A DNA stretch of 64,000 nt, taken from positions 6,588,559-6,652,558 of the forward strand of contig SDUX01000004.1 of NCBI GenBank assembly GCA_008729055.1, in the 5' to 3' direction. Each line of letters begins with the position of its first letter. Position 1 is the first letter of the stretch. Below are positions 1 through 9,952 of the stretch, in pieces. This stretch comes from Pyropia haitanensis (Eukaryota; Rhodophyta; Bangiophyceae; Bangiales; Bangiaceae). The notes below the pieces were generated by a model. That model was given only the letters and a program-made list of their open reading frames with translations, did no database searches and was not told where the DNA came from. Made by a program: the position numbers and the translations under genes.

Positions 1-59
1 CACATCAAATAATCGCGGTGTGTAAGTTTTTTTGAAATATCTCTGCGTGCAAGTAGCGT

Positions 60-970
60 GGCTGCTGACCCCTCCCCCCGCACGGCGGCGGCCGCTGCCG
101 CCACGGGGGCAGCGGCGGCAGGGGGCGGCGGCAGCGGCAGCCATTGCCGCCGCGGCGAGGGCGGGGGCGGCGGCACCAGCCGCCACTGCGGCGGCGGAGG
201 CCGCGGCATCGGCGATGGCGAGCGGTGGCGGCAGAGGCAGCCGGGGCAGCGGTGGCGAAGGGCGACGGCGGCGGCCGGCGCTGCCGTGGCAAGCGGATCG
301 GCGGCGGCCGGCAGCGACAGCAGAGGCGACAGCGGCAGCCGGAGCGGTAGCCAACCGGCAGGGGCGGCGGCGATGGTGAGAGCGGCCGGGGCGGCAGCCG
401 GCCAGCGGCCGGCCGGGCAGCTGGCCGACAAAGGTAGCCCGCAATTGGCGGCAAAAGGCAGGCGGCGGCAGCCTGCTGGCGGCGGCCGGCAGCAAAGGCG
501 GCGGCGGCAGCGGCAGCAGGGCGGCAGCAACCCGGTGGGGGCGGCGGCGGCGGGGGCGGCGGCCGGGGCGGCAGCCCGGGCGGCAGGCGGCCAACGGCCG
601 GCCAGGCAGGCGGCCTGCGGCGGCAGCCCGCCAGCGGCGGCAGCATGCCGGCGGCGGTAGCCGGCGGCAGCGGCGGCGGCCGGGGGCCGGACCGGCGGCC
701 GGCCGGCGGGGGCGGCCGCCCCCGGCCAGGGTGGCGACCGGTGGCGGCGGCGGTGGTGGCAGCCGCAGCCGCGACGGCAGCCATCCGGCGGATGCGGCGG
801 CGGGGGACGCAGGGGCGGCGGCCAGCGCGGCCGCCCGGGCAGCAGGCGGCCGGCGGCCGGCCAGGCCGGCGGCCGGCGACCGGCAGCAATGGCGCCGGCG
901 GCAGCGGCAGCCGGGGCGGCAGCAGCCCGCAGCGGCAGGGGCAGAGGCGGCGGCGGCGGCGGCGGCGGGC

Positions 971-1004
<34 letters not shown>

Positions 1005-1545
1005 GGCAGCGGCGGCGGGGGCGGGGGCGGCGGGCGGCGGCGGGCGGCGGGCGGCGGCGGCGGCGGCGGTGGGCAGCGGCGGCGGTAGCGGGGGCGGCGG
1101 CCGTGGCTGCCCGCCGCGGCAGCCGCGGCGGGCGGCGGCGGCGGCAGCGGCTGCGGGCGGCGGCGGGCGGCGGGCGGCGGCGGCCGCGGCGGTGGGCAGC
1201 GGCGGCGGTAGCGGGGGCGGCGGGCGGCGGCGGCAGCGGTGGCGGCGGCCGCGGCCGAGGCCGCCTGCCGCGGCAGCCGCGGCGGCCGCGGTGGCGGCGG
1301 GTGTGGGCCGGGGTGGCGGGGGGCGCATCGCGTGGCAGGGGAGCAGGGGGGGCAGCTCGCTGCATGGGGGGCCGGGGTGGCTGCCCGTGGCGGGGGCGGG
1401 CGGTGTGGACGCACGGGGCCGCCAGGGGCGGCCGCACGCTCGGCGCCGGCCGGCGTGCTGGTGGTGCGACGGGGGGGGGGGGGGGGGGGGGGGGGGGTGG
1501 CTGCCGCTGGCGGGACGTCGGTGGCGGGAACAGGGACGCGCCGCC
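60..1545. repeat. GGC/GCC-rich low-complexity block with a G27 tract
   Basis: About 1.5 kb made almost wholly of GGC/GCG/CAG-like triplets with strong G bias on the + strand. It ends in an uninterrupted run of 27 G at 1471-1497. All frames stay open on both strands because the composition lacks stop codons. The translations are only Ala/Gly/Arg or Pro/Arg strings with no domain, so I do not call a gene. Dense G-tracts make quadruplex formation plausible (inference). Confidence 0.8.
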
Positions 1546-1559
1546 GCAGGGTAGAGTAG

Positions 1560-2869
1560 TGGAGGTGCCCAGTACAGGTCGGTGTAAGTAACTGCAAGTA
1601 GGTGAGGAGCCACACGTGTGTGCTGATGGCGTCGCTGGCCTCGGGGCGCCCAGCGGCTGTGGAGCCTCGACGCGCGAGTCTCGAGCGCTCTCAGAGCGTC
1701 TCAGCGAACCCAACATGCGGAATTTTGCGTGTTGGTTGAGATCCTACGTACTACATGCTCTGGTGACACCCTGTGGCCCAAAGCTGCTCAGGAGACGCCT
1801 GGAGAAATCGCGGCTCTCAACGCTCTGTCAGCCAAGACGGGTGACCCCTCTCCAGTGTCAAACGGCCAGCACGTGGAAAACTGTCAGACTAGACGGGTGA
1901 CGCCTGCATGGCCCCAGCGGAGTGTCGAGGGCCAGGTCGAGGGATCCAGCGGCGGCCAGTGTGTCAAAGGCCGGCTCGAGGGGCGAGGCCGTGGCCAGCG
2001 TGTCGAGGGCAGACTCGAGGAATCAGGCAGTACGAAGGACGCGGCACGAGGCGGGCCACTGTCGAAGCGAACGCTGTCAGACGCGCGGCTGTGGCCAACG
2101 GAAAAGGCATCGACGACAGATATGAGTGAAAGGAGCCTACGAAATGAATTCTGGTTTCAAATGAAGAAGAAAAGTTATATGAAGTATAATTGGCAAACTT
2201 ACCATCCCATTCCCCCCCCCCACCCCCTCCCACCCCCTCCCAGAATCCCAAGGCGACCTTGGGGTTCTGACGTCCAGAATCCCAAGGCTGGTATTATCCC
2301 GCCTCACGGCAAGGCCCAAAGAGGCATGTGGCGCGTGCGGTGCGCTGGGCAATTGTTCGCCGTGCTCGCGTGACCTCGCCGAGGCCTCCCAGTCAGGCCG
2401 GATCCCGAGAAATTCGCTCACAATTGCGACATGTTTACACCGCAACCTCGTTCCATTTGTTTTCGTACAGTCCGCTACCGCCGCGCCGGATTGCGCAGAT
2501 TCTCACCCAGAGGGCTCAACGACACCGTATTGGCTAACCTACCGACCTGGAGATGTCGCTGGTTGGCAGGTGATGCCACCTCGCGCTCATCGGCCGCACC
2601 CTCGAGTCTGGCACAAAGCAGTTGCCCGCGTCTTGGCGCGATGCGGCCTCTCGCCATTTTGATCACTCGCCCGCTCTCGCCGCGTAGCTGACCGTCTCCC
2701 ACGCCTTCTGACGTGCCGTACGGGCGTGTCCCCCCCGCGCCCGTTCCGTCCTGCCCCCCCCTCCCGCGCGACCGCCCGACACCCTCCCGTCCAACGGGCC
2801 CCCCTTTCCCCGCTGCGGTTGCCGCGCCGGCCGGCCGCCCGCCGCCGCGTCCCCCCCCCCCCCCCCACC
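1560..2869. other. Spacer with short imperfect repeats upstream of cytidine deaminase
   Basis: No supported gene. Two diverged 27-bp units lie at 1955-1981 and 1994-2020, sharing GCCAG-GTGTC and CTCGAGG blocks. A further pair of CAGAATCCCAAGG motifs lies near 2240 and 2276. An open frame at 1729-2373 has no ATG at its start and no recognisable domain, so it is probably not coding. The last ~150 bases before 2870 are C-rich, as is common just upstream of start codons throughout this window. Confidence 0.5.
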
Positions 2870-3907
2870 ATGTCGTCTGCGTCGGGCGAGGGCCCGCCGC
2901 CGTCGCCCGCGACGGCGCCGTCGTGCAGCTCGGCGCAGCTGGACAAGCTGATTGAGGTGGCGGACCGGACCAAGCTCCGCGCCTACGCCGACTACTCCAA
3001 GTTTCGCGTCGGCGCGGCGCTGCTCGCGGAGGACGGCACCATCGTGTCGGGGTGCAACGTGGAGAACTCGTCCTACGGGCTGACCATGTGCGCGGAGCGG
3101 GTGGCGGTGTTTTCCGCTGTGGCCGCGGGGGTGACGTCCTTCCGGGCGGTGGTGGTGTACGCATTGCGGCTGTGGATGAGGGCACCCTCCATCATTGGTG
3201 GTGAGGTTCTTCGGGGGAGCAGGGGAAGGGCGGGGAGGTGTGCAGAGTGGGGCTGAGACAGGTGAAGTGAGGGGTATGCAAGAAGAGTGGTGAGGGTGCC
3301 GTTATGCGGCCAGGCGGGTGCGTTGAATTGGTGTGAGCTGCGGAGGGGCGCGTACCGCGCGACGGACTGGGGGGGGCAGACACGCATGGACTCCCGTATG
3401 CATTTGGCGTTTGCTGACTCGTGTACTGTGGGCATGGTTGCGTTGCCTGTGGATGACTTTCTATTGTGTACCGTTTGTTGTTACAGAACCCATGACGCCA
3501 AGGGCACCTACGTGTATCCATGTGGTAGGCTAGTCCCCCGCTGTGTTCCCTATCTGGCTTTGGTTTGTGTCTTGTATGCCATCGTCATGCGCTGCCTATT
3601 CCGCTTTGCGGTCAACGCTGCGACCCTCTCATTTGGTCGCTGGACGCGCATCTGACGTCGGGGTGCTCGTGGCGTGACCCTCGGCTTGACCCCTCAATCC
3701 CGCGCCTCCCCTTCTTTGGTGGTGCTGTTCTTCTTGTGCACTCCAGGTGCGTGCCGGCAAGTGCTCTCCGAGTTTGGCGACATGGACGTGTACTGCGTGT
3801 CCCCCGACGGCAAGGTCGCCCGGTCCCGCCTCAGTCAGTTGCTACCGCAGGCCTTTTCCAAGGCGGAGCTGGACAAGGTCGCGTCGGACCGCACCGCCGC
3901 GCCGTGA
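2870..3907 (+). CDS. CDA: Cytidine deaminase (3 exons)
   Basis: Joined exons 2870-3156, 3487-3524 and 3747-3907 give 161 residues, close to the usual 130-150 of homotetrameric cytidine deaminases. These enzymes hydrolyse cytidine/deoxycytidine to uridine in pyrimidine salvage. Exon 1 holds the substrate loop (CNVEN) and the catalytic MCAER motif with the first zinc ligand. The second zinc motif, PCGACRQ, is built across exons 2 and 3, with an intron splitting the Gly codon inside it. Donors are GTACGC and GTAGGC; both acceptors are CAG. All phases join cleanly (2, then 1). The start ATG at 2870 sits in an ACC-ATG context after a long C tract, and the residues before the domain are a short Pro/Ser-rich leader. 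Family assignment is firm; the exact 5' end is inferred. Confidence 0.92.
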
Positions 3908-4514
3908 CACCGTCCTTTCCTCAAGGGGGGGTGTCGACAGGCGCCGTTTCGCTCTTGGCGGCCGTGCCGCCCGCCGCCACGGGGGCGCCGGCGGTGTCGC
4001 CCGCGCCGGCCCACCCCATCTGTAGTGTGATCCGTGGCGGTGGGGGGCTGCGCTGGTGCGGCGCACCCGCTGACCGCTCCCCGGCGCCACCGCCGCGTCT
4101 GCTCGAGAACGAAAAGAAAGATTGGGCGGCGAGCGCCTGTGGGCGCTGGCATGGACGCGCGGCCGGCGCCACCCCGCCACACCGTTGAAGTTTAGCCGTG
4201 AGCGCTCCGCACCGGCCACAGCGCGGCAGTCCCCGTTCCACCACCCCGCCAGCCAAGGCTCCCTGCCCCGGTCGACGCTCCGTCCCCGTCGCGCACCGCG
4301 GCTGCGAGGGGGCCGCTGCGGCGAGGACCGCTGGAGCTGCCCCCGATCGCCGCCCTCGTGGGCGCCCGTGCCCCCCCCTCCCCCCCTCTTCCATACAGTA
4401 GGCCTTCCCCCTCCCGGCGCGCTCTAGATGCTCCCCCCCCCCCGTCTCACCACGCAACCACCGACGAGCCCCAAGCAATCCCGTTCGCATCCGCACCGGC
4501 GCGGCGGCGGCGGC
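3908..4514. other. Intergenic spacer between convergent genes
   Basis: Separates the 3' ends of cytidine deaminase (+) and the CRT-like transporter (-). It is GC-rich with C runs near 4374-4385 and 4434-4442. I see no gene or RNA in it. It presumably holds both 3' UTRs. Confidence 0.5.
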
Positions 4515-6044
4515 TCACTTCTTCCCCCCCCGGTTGTACAGCAGCACCCCTGCCGTGATGACCGCGAGGCCGCCGACAAACCACCACGAAAAGGGCGTGG
4601 CGACGAGGAGCGGCAGCGGCAGGCAAAACACGAGGCTCGTCAGGGGCACCGTGAAGAGGCTCGCCAGCAGCGCCACGACCGCCGACGAGCAGCGCACCAG
4701 GTTGAGCGCCGCGATATTAAACGACAGGTTGGCGCCAATGTAAGCGAGCGTCAGCCACGGCATGTACGGGCTCGTCGCGCCGGTCAGCGCGGCCACCCCC
4801 TCGCGCACATACGCCCCCACGGGGGCGCCCCCCGCCGCGAGGCGCACCGACAGCGGCAGCAGCGCGGCGGTCGCAACACACTGCGCGAGGCTGCCGTACG
4901 AGTTGACGATGAACACGTCGAGGCCGCCGACCTTGAGCAGCCGCTCCTTGAGCACCACCACCACCCCAATGAGCGCCATCGTCGACGCAAAGAGGGCCGC
5001 GTGGGCGGCCACCGCCGCGCCGGCGCCCGCCGCGGTCGCGGCGGCGACCGCCGCCGCCGCCTTGGACGACGCGCCCGCCCCGCCGAGGCCGACCGCCGAC
5101 GGCGCGGTGCACAGCAGCACGCCCGCAATGACAGTCGCCGCCCCCCCCACCTGGGTGGCGTTGTACCGCCGCCCGAGCAGCACCGCCGACGCGGTCATAC
5201 TAAACGGCAGCACCGCCTGGTTCAGCACGCTAATCAGGGCGCCCGGCAGCCGGCCCGCCGCGTACAGCTGCACCGCAAACGCGGTCGCCTCGAGCGCGCC
5301 AATGACCGCAAACGTGCGGCCGTGGTCGCGCCGCGCCGCGGCGGGCGCGCCCGCCGCCACCAGCCCGCGCCGCCGGCGGAGCGCGAGCACCGAAAAGTAG
5401 ACCACCACGTACGCGGCGGCGCACGACTGGGCGACGAAGAAGGTGTAGCCACGCATCGGCACCAGCTGCAGCCGGTACACGATGCGGTTGACCGCCGACG
5501 CAAACACCGTCGCGGCCGCCAGGATGGCGGTGCGGCGGGGGAGGGTGTTGCCGCCGCTGCCGGCGGCGGCCGCGTCGGGTGCGGCCGCTGCCGCCGCCGC
5601 CGCCGCCGCCGTCCACGCTTCGCCCGCCGCGTCGGCGGTGGCGGCCGCCGCGTCGGCGGGGTCGGGGGGGGGGGCGCCGCCCGCCGCCGCCGCCGGGCCC
5701 GCCGACGCGCACACTGGCCGGCGGCAGCCGGCGGCGGCAGCGGCGGCGGCGGCGCCACGGCCGCCCAGAGGGCGGCGCCACGCCACCCGCCGCGACGGCA
5801 GGGGCGCGCCACCGCCGAGCAGCGGCGCGCCGGCCGTCCACGCCGGCTGGCCAGCGCCGGCCGCCCAGGCCGCCGACGCCGCGGGCGGGCACCCCAGCCG
5901 CCGCCGTGACGCGGGCGCCGCTGCGGCCCGTGGGGGGGCGCGGCCGCCCGTGACGGCGGCGGCGGCAAACGAGGGCGCCGCCGCCGCCGGGGCGGCGGCC
6001 CACAGGGCGACGGGCGGCGCAAAGGCGGTGACGTTGACCGCCAT
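4515..6044 (-). CDS. Plastid CRT-like transporter (DMT superfamily)
   Basis: Single exon, 509 residues. The C-terminal ~330 residues form about ten hydrophobic helices in the drug/metabolite-transporter pattern. They resemble the chloroquine-resistance-transporter-like family (plant CLT proteins, which move glutathione and gamma-glutamylcysteine across the plastid envelope). Recognisable stretches include NRIVYRLQLVPMRGY in the first helix and the closing helices ending in LLYNRGGKK. The first ~170 residues are Ala/Arg/Pro-rich, nearly free of acidic residues and begin MAVNVTAF, as in a plastid transit peptide. I chose ATG 6044 because it lies in a strong context (CGACC-ATG-GC). An in-frame ATG at 6335 would add 97 low-complexity residues. 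Substrate is inferred from the family only; other DMT transporters remain possible. Confidence 0.8.
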   Translation of the reverse strand: MAVNVTAFAPPVALWAAAPAAAAPSFAAAAVTGGRAPPRAAAAPASRRRLGCPPAASAAWAAGAGQPAWTAGAPLLGGGAPLPSRRVAWRRPLGGRGAAAAAAAAGCRRPVCASAGPAAAAGGAPPPDPADAAAATADAAGEAWTAAAAAAAAAAPDAAAAGSGGNTLPRRTAILAAATVFASAVNRIVYRLQLVPMRGYTFFVAQSCAAAYVVVYFSVLALRRRRGLVAAGAPAAARRDHGRTFAVIGALEATAFAVQLYAAGRLPGALISVLNQAVLPFSMTASAVLLGRRYNATQVGGAATVIAGVLLCTAPSAVGLGGAGASSKAAAAVAAATAAGAGAAVAAHAALFASTMALIGVVVVLKERLLKVGGLDVFIVNSYGSLAQCVATAALLPLSVRLAAGGAPVGAYVREGVAALTGATSPYMPWLTLAYIGANLSFNIAALNLVRCSSAVVALLASLFTVPLTSLVFCLPLPLLVATPFSWWFVGGLAVITAGVLLYNRGGKK

Positions 6045-7130
6045 GGTCGCGGCGGCAGCAGTGGAAGGGACGTAGGCGGAGGAAGGGACGTAGGCGGAGG
6101 GCGGCAACAAAGGGAGGCGGAGGCGAAAGGCGGGCACCGAAAGGGTGAGGGCGGCGGCGTACACAGCAGCGTGGTTGAGAGCCGCCGGGGTGCAGCGCCA
6201 GCCGGCAGCGGCGGGTGCAAGTAGCAGCGTCACGGGCAGCGCCCAGCGGCGGCGCGCACGGGCAGGGCGCGACCCAACAGCCAGCTTGGCCGCCCGCCGC
6301 GGCGCTGGACACGCGCCGCGCCCGTGCCGCCGCACGGCGGGGGAGGGTGGGCGGCCGGCTGCAAGCGCAGCAGGTGCTGCCCAGGCGGGTGACGACTGCG
6401 TTTTGCGACGGAGGCACTGGGACGCACACCCCGCCCATTGGCTGCCGGGTGCCGCGCCGGCGGCGGCGCGTCCTCGGCGCTTGCTGGCGTGGGATCCGCC
6501 CCGCGCACGCCAGCCGCGGCCACGTCGGCTGGGCCGCGGCCGCTGCCAGCTGGCACGCTCGCCGCCTGGCCACGGCGGTTGCAGTGTTATTAAATGATCT
6601 GCTCAAGATGGGAGAACTCTGGCCAAAAAATTTAGATTCCGCTGCATATTGACTTTGTTTTCATGACGAGTACACCCAACTCTATTTGGTTTTACTGTCT
6701 GGTTGACAGGTCCTTGGTGGCGTGGCGTGCCTCCTCGCTCATTGGCCGTCGGCGATCCATCGCCGGCGTCTTTACACTCTATGTATCTACGTGGCCACAT
6801 TTGTAAGCAGGTCCTCGATGTGACCGGCGGGGGCGCTCGAGATCTTGGCATGGGCATGGGCGCGGCTGGGGGGAGGGGGGAGGGGGAGGGGATGACTGGC
6901 GGCGTCACGGTCGCTCGCGTGACTGCCGAGGGGGTGTTGGGGGGGTGGGGGGGGGGAGGCGGCGCGCCGTCACCGCCACGGCGTCATCTCTGCCACCGCC
7001 GGCGGGCATTGCACGGTGTGCGCACCCCGGCGCGGCACGGCGCGGCGCTACGTCGCGGCGTCGCGGCGCGGCGGCGTCGTGGCGGACGACGCACGGCGGG
7101 GCGCGCCCCCCCCCCACGCTGCCACCCGCC
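6045..7130. other. Divergent intergenic region with CCAAT motifs
   Basis: Lies between the start of the CRT-like gene (-) and the TOM1-like gene (+), so it should hold both promoters. CCCATTGGC at about 6438 and CTCATTGGCC at about 6738 are good CCAAT boxes (inverted). The stretch 6585-6820 is clearly lower in GC than its surroundings. No gene seen. Confidence 0.45.
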
Positions 7131-8616
7131 ATGCCGACGCGGCTGGCCGACGGCCTCGGCGGCCTCCGCGGGTGGGGCTCGTCTGGCGGCCCGCTGCCGG
7201 CGCCGGCGCCGGCGCCGCCGCCCGCCGCGGCCGACGGCGCGGCGGAAGCGGCGGGCCTGGCCGCCGGCTGGGGCGCCGCCGCGCCGGCGCTGGGGATTGG
7301 GCTGGGCGTTGCGTACGCCGCGACGGCGGTGGCGGCGGTAGGGCGGGTGGCGGCTCTGGCGGGGGCGGGGGGGGGGGGGGACGCGCCGGCGCTGTGGCTC
7401 TATTATGGTGCGTTGGCTGGGCACTGGGGACGGGCGCGGCCTGGGGCGGGTTGGTGGGTGGAATGGGGAAGGGGGGGAAGGGAGGTAGAGGGAGGGGAGG
7501 AGGGGGTGGGGGGGGGGGGGTGCGGGGGAAGAGAGCAGGGGGTGCTTTTGCGTTGCACGGCACCAGGGTGCTGGGTGCCGCTGGGTGCTGGACGCCTGCG
7601 GCTGCTGGGGGGGGGGAGGGTTGTGGCGTTGCGGCTGTGGGTTGGGCGTAGGGTGGAGATGGGGGGCACCGCACCGCCGTTGCGTCGGCTGACGCTGCTG
7701 GGCGGGGCTCCTTGCTGACGCGCCGGCTCCTGCGCTTGGGTGGTTTCTTTTTCGGTTGTTCTTTCGTTCCCGCGGGTGGGTGGGGGGGCGTGACGGAGCG
7801 CAGGCGCCGCGGGGATGACAGCGGTGTGGGCGGCACTGCGGGCGGCCTATTTGTTTTCCGAGTCGGCGTACGTTGGCAACGAGCGCTGCTACGCCAGGGG
7901 CAGACACTGCGGTGGGCGGGAGCGGGGGAGAGGGGGAGGGGATGGTGGTGGAGGAGCCGCATGACTGACCCGGAACCTCAGCGGCGGCCGTTCCGCTCTT
8001 TTGTTTTTTTTTTTCCAATTTCCTCTGTGTTGTTTAGGTCACTCGCGGTGGCCAGCGAGTTTCTCCCCGCCACCCTCCAGCTGCTGACGCTGGTGGTGCT
8101 GCTCACCCCACCGCTGGTGCCCGGCCTGCTGCCGACGCTCCTCCCATGGCTGGCGCCGCCGCTCGTCACCGCCGTCGCCCGCGCCGCGCCGGCGGCGCCG
8201 CCGCCACCACACCACGGGCGGCCCGACATTGCGGCGTCGCCGTCGCTGCCGCTGCTGCTGCCGCACCCGCGGTCGCCGACTGCCGCCGCCGTCGCCATTG
8301 ACCGGGCGCCCCCACCGCCCATTCCCCGGGCCGCGGCTGCCGCCGTGGCGGCCGCGGCGGCGGCGGCGGCCGCCGCCGTCGCGCTGGCCGTCGCGGCGGC
8401 GGCGGTGCCGCGGCCGACGGTGGGCCTGCGCGTCGCCCACGCGGGGGTGTGTGGGGCGGCTTGGGCCGCCGCCGCTGCTGCGACGGCCGCCTTGTCGCCG
8501 TCATGGATGGCGAGCACGGAGGAAAGTGGTGGCGGGCTGACTATGGAGGATGACGAGGAGGAGGACGAGGAGGAGGGGGCGCAGCTGCTCGGCGGGGCTG
8601 CCGTGTCCACGGGTCA

Positions 8617-8658
<42 letters not shown>

Positions 8659-9589
8659 GAATGGGACCCGCCAGCCAGCGGTAGCGCTTATCGGCGCCGT
8701 CACCGTCGTGTCGCCGGCCGCCGACGGCGGCGACGACTGGGATGAGGAGGAGGAGCGCGGCGCCGTCACGGGCGTGCGGCTGTACTGGTGGGCGTGGCGG
8801 CTCGTGGCCGCCGCGACGGGCGCCCGCGCGGTGCTGTTTGGCGCCGCCGCGACGGGCGGCGTGCCCCTGTCGGCGGCCGTCGCCGCGCACCCGTCGACGG
8901 CGACGCTCGTGCTCGAGCTCCTCCCGACGGCGCTGCTGCTGCTGCTCTTCCCGCTCGTACCCCCTGCCGCGGGTGGCCGTGACGGTGGCGGCGGCGGCAT
9001 GGCAACGCCGCCGCCGCCGCCCAGCCTGCCGCGTGAGTACCTCCGCACCCGCCTCGACGGCGTGGCGCGCATCCACAGCTTGCCCCTCCTGTGTGGCGGC
9101 ACCCACGACCGCGATGGCGGCGGGGGTGGCGGCGGCGGTGGCGGCGGTGGCGGCGGTGGCGGCGGTGGCGGCGGCGGCGTCGACGGCGGCGCGCGGGTGG
9201 CGCCGCGCTCCCCGCCGCTGACGCCCCTGTACGCGACGAGCCGGGGGGCGCCGCCGACGCCGCTGACGCTGGCGCCGTCGTCGTCGGCGGCGGCCGCCGC
9301 CGCCGACGCGGCCGCCGCGACGGCCGCGCTGTCGGCGAGCGCTGCGCGGCGATCGCGGCGGGCAGCGCCGTCCCGGTTCCGCCGGTACGGGTCGGTGCGG
9401 CCGGCGGTGCGGCGGGGTGGTGGTGGTGGTGGTAGTGGCGGGGGAGAGGAGGGGGGGGAGGGGGGTGGGGGGCGGCCCCGCCGGCTAGGCGTGGACGGTG
9501 GCGCGTCGGGGAGCAGCGCCGACTCGGGGGGGGAGCCGCCGCCGCGGCCGTGGCGGGGGGCGTCCCGGCCCGAGCGGCCGCCCACTTGA
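7131..9589 (+). CDS. TOM1/THH1-like multipass membrane protein
   Basis: Exon 1 runs from ATG 7131 (CGCC-ATG-CC) to about 7416 and exon 2 from about 8038 to the stop at 9589, giving roughly 610 residues. Several hydrophobic segments fit a seven-helix membrane protein. The segment HPSTATLVLELLPTALLLLL, followed by PLVPP, mirrors the C-terminal helix of the plant THH1/TOM1/TOM3 family (a His-Pro, then ELLP-type helix, then LPP). SEFLPATLQLLTLVVLL matches an internal helix of the same family. In plants these are tonoplast proteins needed by tobamoviruses; their cellular role is unclear. Unlike plant members (~290 residues), this protein has a poly-acidic stretch (MEDDEEEDEEE), poly-Gly tracts near 8630 and 9130, and a basic Ser/Arg tail. 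The splice junction is not settled: a strong donor GTGCGT at 7411 gives the wrong phase for the acceptor at 8037, so a weaker donor at about 7416 or a small extra exon must exist. Confidence 0.6.
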
Positions 9590-9952
9590 GGCGCCGCGCC
9601 TTAGGGGACGGGCAGGGGCGGACAGTAGGCTGTGCATGGTAGGAGGGGCGGTGGCGCGGGCGCGACCGCGGTGTTGGGGGGCGGGCGAGCGCCCGCCCGT
9701 ACCGGACCCCCGCGGACGAGGCGGGGCCACCGCGGCCCGGCGCGCGCCGGCGGCCGGCCGTACGGGCGCGCCGCGGTAGAATGACACGCAAGGAACCGCA
9801 GCGCTGCGCTCGCTGGTCTTCCTGGACCGACGCCGCCACCAGTGGAGCGAGCGCCCCCACACAGCCGCCCACTGCTACCCCCCCGCCCCCCCAGCGCCGC
9901 CGGGCAGCCTTCCGCAGCGCTGCGGGGCGGGACAGTGGGGCGGCGGCCACCC
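9590..9952. other. Spacer between convergent genes
   Basis: GC-rich sequence between the TOM1-like stop and the end of the zf-HIT gene. No gene, RNA or clear repeat seen. Confidence 0.4.

Noticed and set aside
5..1615. 536-codon minus-strand frame and several overlapping plus-strand frames in the GGC block
   Set aside because: Only Pro/Arg/Ala or Gly/Ala/Arg strings; open because stop codons cannot occur in GGC-like sequence. No domain and no normal codon use.
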